Shown piece by piece: positions 19,165-28,593 of a stretch of DNA of 64,000 bases. A program made the translations under genes and the position numbers. Location: NCBI GenBank assembly GCA_963575675.1, contig CAUYUA010000261.1, positions 18,121 through 82,120 of the forward strand, read 5' to 3'. How positions within the stretch are numbered: position 1 is the stretch's first letter; each line of letters starts with the position of its first letter. The notes under the pieces are model-generated. The model saw nothing but the letters and a program-made list of their open reading frames with translations. It was not told the origin of the DNA and ran no database searches. Source of the stretch: CAUYUA01 sp963575675 (GTDB lineage: Bacteria > Pseudomonadota > Alphaproteobacteria > Azospirillales > Azospirillaceae).

Positions 19165-19919
19165 CTTTGTTGTGCGTGGAGAATCTCACCAAAAGCTTCG
19201 GCGGGGTTTGCGCCATTGACGATGTGAGTTTCAATGTCAAGCGTGGGTCGATTTCCTCGATCATCGGGCCGAACGGCGCGGGGAAGACCACTCTGCTGAA
19301 TTTGATCAGCGGGATTTATCGTCCGAGTTCCGGGCGTATTTTGCTGGGCGGGGAGGCGATCGAGCGTCTTCCGGCGCATGCTCCGGCTGGACGCGGTTTG
19401 GCGCGCACCTTTCAGAATCTCCAGATATTCAACAACATGACGGCTCTGGAGAATGTGATGGTTGGGCGGCATCGGTTGATGGATTACAGCTTATCCTCGG
19501 CGTTGTTGCGGCTGCCGCGTTTGACGCGCGCCGAGCGCGCGTGTCGGGAGCGTTGCGCTGAGCTTATGGAATTCGTCGGATGTGGGGCTTATTTGGAGGC
19601 GGATGCTGCGTCGATGCCTTATGGCGCGCTTAAGCGTTTGGAGATTGCGCGGGCGTTGGCGTTGGAGCCGACATTGTTGTTGCTTGACGAGCCGGCGGCT
19701 GGATTGAACGCTGCTGAGACGGCGGAAGTCGATGATGTGATTCGCAAGATTTCCGGTTCGGGTGTGACCATTGTTTTGATCGAGCATGATATGAAGATGG
19801 TGATGGGGATTTCCGATTATATTTTGGTGCTTGATCGGGGGCGTAAATTGGCGGAGGGGGGGCCGCGAGAAGTTTCGGCGAATGAGATGGTGATTGCGGC
19901 GTATCTTGGAGCGTCGTAA
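19161..19919 (+). CDS. livG: Branched-chain amino acid ABC transporter ATP-binding protein LivG
   Basis: This 252-residue ATPase energises LivHM. Walker A is GPNGAGKTT (about residue 37), Walker B is LLLLDEPAAGLN (about 172), and the H-loop is IEHDMKMV. The signature loop reads MPYGALKRLEIARALA, so the usual LSGGQ is replaced by the PYG(A)xKR form typical of LivG. I choose the ATG at 19161, overlapping the livM stop; an upstream in-frame ATG lies inside livM. LivF, the usual second ATPase, is absent: a palindromic element and dprA follow. Confidence 0.94.
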   Translation: MTLLCVENLTKSFGGVCAIDDVSFNVKRGSISSIIGPNGAGKTTLLNLISGIYRPSSGRILLGGEAIERLPAHAPAGRGLARTFQNLQIFNNMTALENVMVGRHRLMDYSLSSALLRLPRLTRAERACRERCAELMEFVGCGAYLEADAASMPYGALKRLEIARALALEPTLLLLDEPAAGLNAAETAEVDDVIRKISGSGVTIVLIEHDMKMVMGISDYILVLDRGRKLAEGGPREVSANEMVIAAYLGAS

Positions 19920-19924
19920 ATGAA

Positions 19925-20169
19925 TGGGTCCAGGGACTGTGTCCCTGGTCGCGGGGGATTATAAGGGGGGCTCGACGCCCCCCTTATTCGCGAAGCGATC
20001 TTCCTCTGGAATTGTTGATTTTTGGTTGTTTCCAAGTTCCCTCTCCCAAAACTCAAAACTCAAAACCCAAAGCTCACCAACAATTCCAGAGGAAATTCGC
20101 TCCGCGAATAAGGGGGGCGTCGAGCCCCCCTTATGATCCCCCGCGACCAGGGACACAGTCCCTGGACCC
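19925..20169. repeat. Full palindromic intergenic element, best-preserved long copy (copy 4)
   Basis: The element begins five bases after the livG stop with GGGTCCAGGGACTGTGTCCC and ends with its exact reverse complement. Each arm holds the CCAGGGACTGTGTCCCTGG hairpin, the GGGGGGCTCGACGCCCCCC hairpin, TTCGCGAAGCGA and a CTCTGGAATTGTTG tail. The two tails are nearly perfect complements around a centre of about 50 bases that itself contains short AACTCAAAAC direct repeats. Position and structure suggest it ends the liv transcript. Confidence 0.95.
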
Positions 20170-20246
20170 ATTTAGTTTTTTATTTGCATTTCCGTAGACC
20201 AATAAATTTGCTTGACTGATATGGTCGTATCGTACAATGGTGTGTC

Positions 20247-21368
20247 ATGTCTTATATGCCTCGCTCATTGTCGGATTCGGAACGACTGGACTGGTTGCGC
20301 TTAATTCGCACCGAAAATGTCGGTCCAATCACTTTTTTCCGCCTGTTGGAAAAATATGGAACGGCATCGATCGCTTTGCAGGAGCTGCCGGGGTTGTCTC
20401 AACGCGGCGGACGCGCGAAACCTTTACGTCCTGCCGCTAAAGCCGACGCCGAACGCGAGTTGGCCGCATGCGCCCGGTTGGGGGTTCGGCTGATTGCAGC
20501 ATGCGAACCGAATTATCCGCCGCTATTGGCGATGATCGATGATCCGCCGCCGCTGATTGCTGTGCGGGGGCATGCGCATCTGTTGTTGCGTCCGGCGGTG
20601 GCGATGGTTGGAGCGCGCAACGCCTCGCTTAACGGCAAAAGATTTGCGACGCGCTTGGCGCAAGACCTGGGCGCGGCGGGGTATGTGGTGATTTCCGGCA
20701 TGGCGCGCGGAATTGACGCCGCCGTTCACGAAGGCGCGTTGGCTGTCGGAACCGCCGCCGTTTTGGGGTGCGGCGTCGATGTCGTCTATCCCGAGGAAAA
20801 TCAACCACTCTATCAGAGATTGGTTGAACAGGGCGTGGTTGTCTCTGAGACGCCGTTGGGGGCGCAGCCGCACGCGCGAAATTTCCCTCGGCGTAATCGG
20901 CTGATCTCCGGGCTGTCGCTGGGAGTGGTGGTGGTGGAAGCCGCGCCGCGCTCCGGCTCTTTGATTACCGCTCGCGTCGCTTTGGAGCAAGGAAGAGAGG
21001 TTTTCGCGGTGCCTGGTTCTCCGATGGATCCCCGTTCACAAGGTTGCAATAATTTGATTCGCGAAGGTGCGGCTTTGGTTGAATCTGCTCAAGACGTGAT
21101 TCGGGAGTTTTCCAGTCGTCACCAACGTCCGTTGGGCGAATCACCGTCGTTGGCGCGGGGAACGGCGCCGCGTGAGGGGCCTTCGGAGCAAGAATTGGTG
21201 CAAGCCCGTGCTCTTATTGCAGAAAATCTCTCACCGGCGCCGGTTCCGATTGACGAACTGGTGCGGGAGTGCCAATTGTCTGCCCCGGTTGTCTTGACCG
21301 TGGTGTTGGAATTGGAGTTGGCTGGACGAGTGCAGCGTCATCCGGGGAATCAGATCAGTTTGCTCTGA
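20247..21368 (+). CDS. dprA: DNA-processing protein DprA (Smf)
   Basis: DprA binds single-stranded DNA taken up during transformation and loads RecA; it is also common in species not known to be competent. The 373-residue protein has an N-terminal SAM-like region (LIRTENVGPITFFRL), the Rossmann-like domain with VGARNAS, SGMARGIDAAVHEGAL, GCGVDVVYPEEN, FPRRNRLISGLS and the EAAPRSGSLITAR motif (about 235), and a C-terminal winged-helix (about 305-373). All core motifs are intact. The gene precedes topA by 148 bases, a common alphaproteobacterial pairing. Confidence 0.96.
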   Translation: MSYMPRSLSDSERLDWLRLIRTENVGPITFFRLLEKYGTASIALQELPGLSQRGGRAKPLRPAAKADAERELAACARLGVRLIAACEPNYPPLLAMIDDPPPLIAVRGHAHLLLRPAVAMVGARNASLNGKRFATRLAQDLGAAGYVVISGMARGIDAAVHEGALAVGTAAVLGCGVDVVYPEENQPLYQRLVEQGVVVSETPLGAQPHARNFPRRNRLISGLSLGVVVVEAAPRSGSLITARVALEQGREVFAVPGSPMDPRSQGCNNLIREGAALVESAQDVIREFSSRHQRPLGESPSLARGTAPREGPSEQELVQARALIAENLSPAPVPIDELVRECQLSAPVVLTVVLELELAGRVQRHPGNQISLL

Positions 21369-21516
21369 GAGACCGGGATGTCGCGGTGTTTTCGAAGTCC
21401 TTATGATGTAGGGGGGTCGAAACCGTCATAGCGTGTGATTGCTTCATCCGGCTTTATGGGCTTGGCGACTTTTCCATTCGTCAACCGTTTCCCTGACGCC
21501 AGCGGAGGGTTGTCTC

Positions 21517-24510
21517 TTGCCGGGCAGCAACGTCGTAATCGTCGAGTCGCCGGCCAAGGCGAAGACCATCAATAAATATCTCGGTTCGGACTACACGGTC
21601 CTGGCCAGTTTCGGCCATGTGCGCGATCTTCCGCCGAAAGACGGGTCGGTGCGTCCGGAGTCCGACTTCGAGATGGATTGGGAGCTGAGCGATCGATCCA
21701 AAAAACATGTGGATGAGATCGCTTATGCGGTGAAAAACGCGCACCGCGTCTTTCTGGCGACGGACCCGGATCGCGAAGGAGAGGCGATCGCTTGGCATGT
21801 TCAAGAGGTGCTGCGTGAGCGCAAGCTTCTGAACAAGGTTGAAGTGCAGCGCGTCACCTTTCATGAGATCACCAAAAACGCCATTCAGGCCGCGATGCGT
21901 GAACCGCGCGACGTTGATCGCGAGCTGGTTGAGGCGTATCTGGCGCGGCGCGCTTTGGATTATCTTTATGGATTTAATGTCTCTCCGGTGCTGTGGCGGA
22001 AGCTTCCCGGCGCGCGTTCGGCGGGACGAGTGCAATCGGTGGCGTTGCGCTTGGTTTGTGAGCGCGAATCCGAAATTGAAGTTTTTAAGTCGCAAGAATA
22101 CTGGACCATTGACGTCGGATTTCAAACCGTCGAGGGCGCGGGGTTTTGGGCGCGGCTGACTCATCTTGACGGCAAAAAGCTGGACAAGTTCGCGTTCGGC
22201 AATCAAGCGGCGGCGATGGAGGCGGTCGAGCGTTTGCGGCCCTTGTCGTTCTCTGTGGGAACGGTCGAGCGCAAGCAAGTCCGACGCAATCCTTATCCGC
22301 CGTTCACCACGTCGACACTGCAACAGGAAGCTTCGCGCAAGTTGGGTTTGGGCGCGACCCGCACGATGCGCATTGCGCAGAAATTGTATGAAGGCGTCGA
22401 TGTCGGCGGCGAGACCGTTGGTCTGATCACCTATATGAGAACCGATGGCGTGCAACTTTCGCAAGAGGCGGTTGAGTCCGCGCGCAAATTGATCGGTTCC
22501 TCTTATGGCGATCGTTATGTTCCGGATCAGCCGCGCGTCTATAAAACCACCGCCAAAAATGCTCAGGAAGCCCACGAAGCAATTCGCCCCACCGATCTCA
22601 ACCGTCGTCCCGAAGACGTCATCCGTTTCTTGGAGCGGGATGAGGCGCGGCTCTATGAAATGATCTGGAAACGCACCGTTGCTTGCCAAATGGCCAGCGC
22701 GGTTCTGGATCAAGTGACGGTCGATATTAAATCAACGCGGAATGAGGCGACTTTGCGCGCCGTCGGCTCGATTGTGGTGTTCGACGGATTCTTGCGTGTC
22801 TACCAAGAAGGTCGCGACGACGTCGGCGACGACGATGAACGCGAAACTCGTTTGCCGCAGATGAAAGCGGGCGAGGGGGTAACGCGCGGAGAGATTAAGC
22901 CGGAGCAACATCACACGCAGCCGCCGCCGCGCTACACCGAGGCCAGCTTGGTTAAGCGGTTGGAGGAGTTGGGCATTGGTCGGCCTTCCACCTACGCCAG
23001 CATCATGCAGGTCTTGCAAGACCGGGAATATGTGCGCCTGGATAAAAAGCGATTCGTTCCCGAAGACCGTGGGCGGTTGGTGTCCGCTTTCATGGTGGCG
23101 TTCTTTCAGCGTTATGTCGAGTACAGTTTCACCGCTGATTTGGAAAATCGTCTCGACGAGATTTCCGGCGGTCGAGTCGACTGGAAAGTCGTAATGCGCG
23201 ATTTTTGGAGCGCTTTTTCAGCGGCTATTCATGGGGCCAAAGATTTGACGATCACTCAGGTGATCGATACGCTTGATGAGGTGTTGGGACCGCATTTCTT
23301 CCCGACGCCGGTTCCTCAGCCGGGCGATGGGCCGGGCGATGGCGAGGGCGCACAACCTGTTCTTGGTCCTGATCCTCGCCAATGTCCTGGGTGTGGGCGT
23401 GGGCGACTCGGATTGCGGCTTAGCCGCAACGGAGCGTTTATCGGTTGCTCCGGCTATCCGGAGTGTCGTTACACTCGTCCTCTGACTGTTTCCAACAATG
23501 TCGAGGAGATAGGCGACGGTTTGGCGGAAGGGCCTCGTCATTTGGGATATGACCCGGAAACCGGTTTGCCGGTTACGGTGCGGCGTGGACCTTATGGCGC
23601 CTATGTTCAGCTTGGGCCGCCGGAGCAACCGGCGCCTGCCGCTCCGGTTGCTTCCGCCGCTCCGGCTGCTTCGTCTCCCGACGCCGTCGTTCCTGGAAAG
23701 GTAAAAAAGCCTCGCAAGACGAAGGCTCAAAAGGCGGCTGAAGAAGAGGCGAAGCCGAAACGGGTCTCTTTGCCTAAAGGCTATGCTCCGAATAGCGTTG
23801 ATTTGAGTATCGCCTTGCGTCTGTTGGCTTTGCCGCGCGAGATTGGAGCGCATCCTGAAACCGGGGAAATGATCTCGACTGGATTGGGGCGTTTTGGGCC
23901 CTATCTGAAGCATGGCGCCGCTTATCGGAAATTGCCGCCGGATGAGGATATTCTTTCAATCGGCATTAATCGCGCCGTAGCGCTGTTGGCGGACGCTCCG
24001 GCCCGCGCCGCCGTTGCCGCAGGGAGGGCTTTGGGCAATCATCCGGAGTCGGGGAAACCGATCACGCTCAATAGTGGTCGGTTCGGCCCTTATGTGAAAT
24101 GCGGGGCTTTGATGGCTTCTTTGCCCAGAAGCGAGGAGCCGGATGAATTGACGGTGGAGCGCGCCGTCGAACTGTTGGCCGCTAAGGCTGCTAAGGCCGC
24201 TGAAAACGGAGGGACGGGAACCAAGCGAGGCGGTAAAAAAGCGGCGGCGGAAGAGAAAACGTCGGTTGTTTCCGAAAAGAAAACGACGAGCGGAAAGAAA
24301 GCGACTCGGAAAAAAGCGGTGGAGGAGGGGGAGGCGGTTCCTGCTCCGGCTGTTGTGGTGGAAGAGCCGCCGAAGAAGGCGGGGCCGCGTAAGCGTGCAT
24401 CTACGGCCAAGACGGGAAAAACATCTGAAGCGAGCAAGGCGGAGGGGCTTAACGGGCTTAACGGCCTTAACGATGAAGAGGTTCTGGCTTCGTTGATGAT
24501 CGAGCGATGA
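21517..24510 (+). CDS. topA: DNA topoisomerase I
   Basis: TopA relaxes negative supercoils by transient single-strand cleavage. I choose the TTG at 21517, with GGAGGG seven bases upstream, giving about 997 residues that begin MPGSNVVIVESPAKAKTINKYLG. The TOPRIM acidic motif is ATDPDREGEAIAWH, the catalytic Tyr is in GLITYMRTDG, and one four-Cys zinc finger reads CPGC..GCSGYPEC (about residues 628-650). Two C-terminal topoisomerase repeats follow, each with GRFGPYxK. The tail is Lys/Ala-rich with a small LNGLNGLN repeat before the end. It is a single gene, ending 59 bases from a convergent methyltransferase. Confidence 0.97.
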   Translation: MPGSNVVIVESPAKAKTINKYLGSDYTVLASFGHVRDLPPKDGSVRPESDFEMDWELSDRSKKHVDEIAYAVKNAHRVFLATDPDREGEAIAWHVQEVLRERKLLNKVEVQRVTFHEITKNAIQAAMREPRDVDRELVEAYLARRALDYLYGFNVSPVLWRKLPGARSAGRVQSVALRLVCERESEIEVFKSQEYWTIDVGFQTVEGAGFWARLTHLDGKKLDKFAFGNQAAAMEAVERLRPLSFSVGTVERKQVRRNPYPPFTTSTLQQEASRKLGLGATRTMRIAQKLYEGVDVGGETVGLITYMRTDGVQLSQEAVESARKLIGSSYGDRYVPDQPRVYKTTAKNAQEAHEAIRPTDLNRRPEDVIRFLERDEARLYEMIWKRTVACQMASAVLDQVTVDIKSTRNEATLRAVGSIVVFDGFLRVYQEGRDDVGDDDERETRLPQMKAGEGVTRGEIKPEQHHTQPPPRYTEASLVKRLEELGIGRPSTYASIMQVLQDREYVRLDKKRFVPEDRGRLVSAFMVAFFQRYVEYSFTADLENRLDEISGGRVDWKVVMRDFWSAFSAAIHGAKDLTITQVIDTLDEVLGPHFFPTPVPQPGDGPGDGEGAQPVLGPDPRQCPGCGRGRLGLRLSRNGAFIGCSGYPECRYTRPLTVSNNVEEIGDGLAEGPRHLGYDPETGLPVTVRRGPYGAYVQLGPPEQPAPAAPVASAAPAASSPDAVVPGKVKKPRKTKAQKAAEEEAKPKRVSLPKGYAPNSVDLSIALRLLALPREIGAHPETGEMISTGLGRFGPYLKHGAAYRKLPPDEDILSIGINRAVALLADAPARAAVAAGRALGNHPESGKPITLNSGRFGPYVKCGALMASLPRSEEPDELTVERAVELLAAKAAKAAENGGTGTKRGGKKAAAEEKTSVVSEKKTTSGKKATRKKAVEEGEAVPAPAVVVEEPPKKAGPRKRASTAKTGKTSEASKAEGLNGLNGLNDEEVLASLMIER

Positions 24511-24533
24511 AAACGAAAACTTAATAAGCGAGA

Positions 24534-24565
24534 TGGGTCTGGGGATTGTGTTCCTGGACCCTTTC
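24534..24565. repeat. Short remnant of palindromic element (copy 5)
   Basis: Only the outer module remains: GGGTCTGGGGATTGTGTTCC then TGGACCC, as if the two outer ends of an element had been joined with the inner hairpins deleted. It sits exactly between the convergent ends of topA and the methyltransferase and can still fold as a hairpin, so it may terminate both genes. Confidence 0.7.
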
Positions 24566-24569
24566 AATT

Positions 24570-25571
24570 TTATTCAGACGTCCATCCTCCCGGGCGTTGA
24601 GCGGTTTTTTCTCGCTCCGAGGGTGTGTGAATCGGTTTGCCAAGAGGGCGGATTTTTAATTCCCCAGCATAAAATTTTTGAATGCGCTGTTCGGCAATGG
24701 CGCAATAGGTGGGATTCTGCTCAATTCCGATCGCTTTCCTATGGTGTTTCAATGCGGCGACGTGAGTGGATCCAGCGCCGCAAAAGGGATCCAGCACCCA
24801 ATCATCAGGATTGGTGAGGGCAAGAATGCAGCGTTCGACCAGTTCGATTGGAAACTGACAAGGATGTTCGGTTTTTTCGGGGTGGTTGGATTTGACGTTT
24901 GGAATATCCCAAACGGCGTCGTCCCACTCCGTCTTCAGAAAAGACCAGAAATCGGAAGGATTTTTTCCTAACGGGTTTCCACTCGGTTGCCCGCGTTTCT
25001 TGCCTTTGTAATGAGTCTTTCCGGGATATTTGGCGGGAACTCGCACGGGATCGAGATGAAAAAGATAATCGTTTCCGGAGGTGAACCAAAGAAGAGTTTC
25101 ATAACGTCCGGAGAAACGCTTTTTGGCGTGAAGCCCATGATTAAAGTGCCAAATAATGCGGTTTCGCAGACTGAGCCCGAACTTTTTGAAGATGGGATAG
25201 AGGTAAACATCTAAAGGAAATATTTCTCCATTATTGACATAGTTTCCGACTTGCCAGCACAAGCTTCCAGACGGAGCAAGAACGCGAACTATTTGAGAAA
25301 TCACGGTCGTTTGCCAGTCGATGTAGGCGTCGAGGTCTTGTTTTTTTTCGTAGGATTTGCCGATGTTGTACGGGGGCGAGCTGATGATGAGGCGCGCGAA
25401 TCCATCGGGGAGGCTCGGCAGCGTTTCCAAAACGTCGCCGTTGACGACGGCGACGCGAGTGTGATCGCTCCATTGACGGGAAATCGACGAAGAATCTCCA
25501 AAAAACGGTTTTTTTTCTTGAGGATTGGTCCCTTGAAAGTCGGTAAGGAAACGCGCCGGAATCGGCTGCAT
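24570..25571 (-). CDS. Solitary site-specific DNA methyltransferase (beta-class)
   Basis: This 333-residue enzyme should methylate an exocyclic amino group (N4-cytosine or N6-adenine) using S-adenosylmethionine. The catalytic motif IV is SSPPYNIGKSYE (about residue 64), and the SAM-binding motif I is VLDPFCGAGSTHVAA (about 263). The order IV then I defines the beta class. SPPY rather than DPPY is more frequent among N4-cytosine enzymes, but it is not decisive. No restriction endonuclease lies beside it, so it is an orphan regulatory methyltransferase or a remnant. AAGGTG lies seven bases before the ATG. It is convergent with topA. Confidence 0.9.
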   Translation of the reverse strand: MQPIPARFLTDFQGTNPQEKKPFFGDSSSISRQWSDHTRVAVVNGDVLETLPSLPDGFARLIISSPPYNIGKSYEKKQDLDAYIDWQTTVISQIVRVLAPSGSLCWQVGNYVNNGEIFPLDVYLYPIFKKFGLSLRNRIIWHFNHGLHAKKRFSGRYETLLWFTSGNDYLFHLDPVRVPAKYPGKTHYKGKKRGQPSGNPLGKNPSDFWSFLKTEWDDAVWDIPNVKSNHPEKTEHPCQFPIELVERCILALTNPDDWVLDPFCGAGSTHVAALKHHRKAIGIEQNPTYCAIAEQRIQKFYAGELKIRPLGKPIHTPSEREKTAQRPGGWTSE

Positions 25572-26062
25572 CAGAATTCACCTTAGGTGTGATGGCGGAG
25601 CGCAATGCTGAAGTTAAGGTTGAGAACGGAAAAAAATGAAATCGAACTCTTGTTGCGGCGAAAACGCCGAAAAAATTTTCTTTGGAGACGACTTCAAACA
25701 TCATACGGGCTTTGAATTGATATCACCTACCAGACTCTGTGCGCAAGCCGGGACTTTTTGTGCGCCTGGATGAATTGGGTAGGCGAGAGCTATGGCGCGA
25801 AGGTGATAATCTGTAAGCGAATCGTCGTTTCTCGGTTGTCCGGAGCGACAAAAATTTGATACATGGACGGGAACTGCACCATGCCGAGGGTTTGCGGCGA
25901 GAGAAACATCATTCAAATTGAGTTCGCATAATATGCGTATTTTTATGTCGGCTGTTCGGCGGCTGTTGAGGTCGTCGAGAGCGGTGGCGCGGTTGTATGC
26001 TTATTCATTTGACTCGCCTGCCTTTTAGCCTCTGGTTCACACATACCGGCGAAGGGTCGCAC
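25572..26062. other. Intergenic region, no supported gene
   Basis: This 491-base gap lies between the divergent methyltransferase and the PmtA-like gene. A 71-codon minus-strand ORF (25701-25916) has no recognisable features and no good ribosome binding site. I see no palindromic element here. Confidence 0.45.
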
Positions 26063-26671
26063 ATGTCACAGACGGAAGTTGCTACGGCTGATAAAGGGAA
26101 GTCCCGCAAAGCGCCACCAGCGGCGTGGGTGTTTTTCAAGCGTTGGTTGGCGGATCCACTGACGATGGGATCGATCGTTCCTTCATCGATCGGTCTGCGG
26201 CGATTGGTGTCGAAGAATTTGATTTGCGGTCCTGATCAGATCGTGGTGGAGTTTGGGGGCGGCACCGGCGCCATCACCAAAGCGGTTCTGGAGGCGGGGA
26301 TTCCGGCCGATCGAGTCTACACCATTGAAATTGACCCCGAATTGGCGAAATTCCTTCATCTGACTTACCCCGACGCCAAAGTTATCCACGGCGATTGCCG
26401 CCATGTCGATGAGCTGATCGGCAAGGAGTGGGTTGGGAAAGTGGGAACAATCATCGTCGGCATTCCTATGGTCATGTTGCCGATCGAGCTGCAAAAAGAA
26501 ATTATCGAGGCTATTTTCCGTGTGTTGCAGCCCGGTGGTCGTTTCTTGCTTTACACCTATTGCGCCACGTCGCCTTTGGCCATGCGTAAGCTGGGTTTGA
26601 AGGGAAAACGTTTGGGTTGGACGCCCCAGAACTTCCCGCCTGCTTCGGTGTGGGGCTACAGCAAGGCGTAA
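26063..26671 (+). CDS. PmtA-like SAM-dependent methyltransferase (phospholipid N-methyltransferase family)
   Basis: The 202-residue protein has a class I methyltransferase fold with motif I VVEFGGGTGAITKAVLEAG (about residue 62), an acidic residue after strand 2 (YTIEIDPELAKFLHL) and IHGDCRHVDEL. It resembles both rRNA adenine dimethylases and the short phosphatidylethanolamine N-methyltransferases of alphaproteobacteria (PmtA, about 200 residues). PmtA makes phosphatidylcholine from phosphatidylethanolamine at the membrane surface. I take the ATG at 26063, with GAAGGG upstream, over the earlier start at 25997. It is a single gene, and the lipid substrate is an inference from length and the GIPMVMLP region. 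Confidence 0.7.
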   Translation: MSQTEVATADKGKSRKAPPAAWVFFKRWLADPLTMGSIVPSSIGLRRLVSKNLICGPDQIVVEFGGGTGAITKAVLEAGIPADRVYTIEIDPELAKFLHLTYPDAKVIHGDCRHVDELIGKEWVGKVGTIIVGIPMVMLPIELQKEIIEAIFRVLQPGGRFLLYTYCATSPLAMRKLGLKGKRLGWTPQNFPPASVWGYSKA

Positions 26672-26767
26672 TCTTTTTATTTGTTTTGTCCGCTGCGGCT
26701 CCTCCCTCTTTTACCGATTCGCGAGGGCAGGGAGGGGCAAAGCGGATGTGGCGTCTGCTGTTTCGGG

Positions 26768-27535
26768 TTATTGAGCGTGTTTGCGGGGAGCTCGGCTTGC
26801 AATGATATCCGCTACGCTTGCTGGAAGAGCCGCCAAAAGCCATACCCCAAACGCCATCGGCCACGGAAACGCGATCCGTGACGGGTTGCGCTCTAGGCGG
26901 CGTTGGATGATGCGCGCAGCCGGAAGCGCTTCCATGAAAAACGGCATGGGGAACGTGTTGGCGTCGGTAATGCGGCTGCGGACAAATCCCGGACAAATTA
27001 CCGTGACTTCGACGCCTTCCGACGCCAACTCGGCGCGCAGAGCTTCTCCCAACACCCGGACTGCGGCTTTTCCGGCGCAATAGGCGGGCGCGCCCGCAAA
27101 TCCCCGAAACCCTGCAAGCGAGCTGACAATAGCGATTTGGCCGCGTCGGCGTTGTCGCATCTTCGGCAACAGTGGGTAAATCGTGTTGATTACGCCGTCG
27201 ACGTTGGTTTTGAAGAGTTCACGCACTTGTTCGACAGACTCTCCGCCGTTTCCTGTTCCGGATGAGATTCCGGCGTTGGCGATCGCCAAATCAATCGGAT
27301 TTTTAGAATCGATCGTTAAAAGGCGATGCGCCATAGCTTCGGCGTTCTGTGCGTCGAGAATTTCGGCATGCGTTTCCGCGCCCCTTTGGCGGCACTTTTC
27401 AGCGACGCGATGTAGCCGCTCTGAATTGCGGCCCGTGAGAGTGAGGATGCGTCCCGGCGTAGCGTAGGTCTCCGCCAAGGCTTCGCCGATTCCGCTAGAG
27501 GCTCCGGTGATGAGGATCGTTTGAGGGTTTTTCAT
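26768..27535 (-). CDS. Short-chain dehydrogenase/reductase
   Basis: This 255-residue classical SDR oxidises or reduces an unknown substrate with NAD(P). The cofactor motif is TGASSGIG (residues 10-17), followed by NAG (about 89), the catalytic Ser in IVSSLAGF and the YxxxK pair in AYCAGK. The Arg after strand 2 (TGRNSERL) suggests NADPH. The last 40 residues carry a hydrophobic stretch (FPWPMAFGVWLLAALPA) that may associate with membrane, as in lipid-acting SDRs. It is convergent with the PmtA-like gene. Confidence 0.9.
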   Translation of the reverse strand: MKNPQTILITGASSGIGEALAETYATPGRILTLTGRNSERLHRVAEKCRQRGAETHAEILDAQNAEAMAHRLLTIDSKNPIDLAIANAGISSGTGNGGESVEQVRELFKTNVDGVINTIYPLLPKMRQRRRGQIAIVSSLAGFRGFAGAPAYCAGKAAVRVLGEALRAELASEGVEVTVICPGFVRSRITDANTFPMPFFMEALPAARIIQRRLERNPSRIAFPWPMAFGVWLLAALPASVADIIASRAPRKHAQ

Positions 27536-27650
27536 AATGTATCCCGGTGTTTTTTTGTGAGAATTATATTGAATGCTGTGTTTCTTTGAGTTGTTTATTC
27601 TAATGCTTATGGTTATAGTCCCTTTATCATTTTATCCTTGAGAGGCTGTT

Positions 27651-28544
27651 TTGTCTCCTTCTACCCCTGTGACCAGCATGACCGGTTTTGCTCGCGCCGA
27701 TGGAACGGTGGAGGGTATGAATTGGTTGTGCGAACTTAAAAGCGTCAATGGACGTTCTTTGGAGATTCGCACCCGTTTTCCTTCCGGCTTCGAGTCGCTG
27801 GAAGTGCCCGTGCGTGCGGAGCTAGGGCGACGCTTGCGACGTGGCTCGGTGTCTTTGACCGTCACTTTAAATCGAGCGGCGGCGACTTTGCCGCAAGCGC
27901 GAATCAATCGGCCTCTGTTGGACCAGCTTTTGGCTTTGGTGCGTGAAGTGGAAGGCGTAACGACGCCGCCGCGTTTGGAAGCGTTGTTGACGGCGCCGGG
28001 AGTGATTAGTGTAATTGATGACGCCGAGGCTCCGGATCGGGCGCGCGTCGAAGAGGCTTTGCTGAGCGGCGTGCGTGTGGCTTTGGATCGTCTGGTGGTC
28101 GTGCGTGACGCTGAGGGCGCGCGTTTGTTGGAGGTCGTGCGTGCGCGAGTGTGTGAGATCGAAAATTTGACCGATGACGCCTCTCGTTTGGCTGCCGTTC
28201 AGCCGGAGGCTCTGCGTGAGCGGTTGCGGGCGCAAATGGCGATATTGCTCGAGTCGCAGACCGGCGTCTCGGAGGATCGTTTGGCGCAGGAGGTTGCTTT
28301 TCTGGTGTCGCGCGGCGACGTGCGGGAAGAATTGGATCGTTTGAGGGCGCATGGGGCGGCGGCGCGCGATATTCTCGCCGAGGGCGGAGTGATTGGGCGT
28401 AGGCTTGATTTCTTGTGTCAGGAATATAATCGAGAATCCAACACTTTGTGCGCCAAATCGTCTGATCCGGAATTATCGCGGATTGGGTTGGCCTTAAAAG
28501 TTTGCATCGAGCAGCTTCGGGAGCAGGTTCAGAATATTGAATAA
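27651..28544 (+). CDS. yicC: YicC-family endoribonuclease
   Basis: YicC proteins are about 290 residues; this one has 297. The N terminus has the family hallmark SMTGFARADG and ELKSVNGRSLEIRTRFP, and the C-terminal DUF1732 region has the hallmark GRRLDFLCQEYNRESNTLCAKSSD and VCIEQLREQVQNIE. E. coli YicC cleaves small RNAs. I place the start at the TTG at 27651, five bases after GAGAGG; the GTG and ATG a few codons later are alternatives. It lies just upstream of gmk, a conserved arrangement. Confidence 0.93.
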   Translation: MSPSTPVTSMTGFARADGTVEGMNWLCELKSVNGRSLEIRTRFPSGFESLEVPVRAELGRRLRRGSVSLTVTLNRAAATLPQARINRPLLDQLLALVREVEGVTTPPRLEALLTAPGVISVIDDAEAPDRARVEEALLSGVRVALDRLVVVRDAEGARLLEVVRARVCEIENLTDDASRLAAVQPEALRERLRAQMAILLESQTGVSEDRLAQEVAFLVSRGDVREELDRLRAHGAAARDILAEGGVIGRRLDFLCQEYNRESNTLCAKSSDPELSRIGLALKVCIEQLREQVQNIE

Positions 28545-28593
28545 CGAGGTGGTGAGAACCTCGTTTACAATCCTTTTGATGAATTTTATCTAA

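Noticed and set aside
19924..20171. Mirror ORFs of about 60-70 codons inside the palindromic element
   Set aside because: They are translations of the two inverted halves and recur only because the repeat recurs.
21481..22713. 410-codon minus-strand ORF inside topA
   Set aside because: It is a shadow of topA; TopA motifs cover the same bases on the plus strand.
25701..25916. 71-codon minus-strand ORF between the methyltransferase and the PmtA-like gene
   Set aside because: No ribosome binding site and no domain; composition is like that of noncoding sequence.
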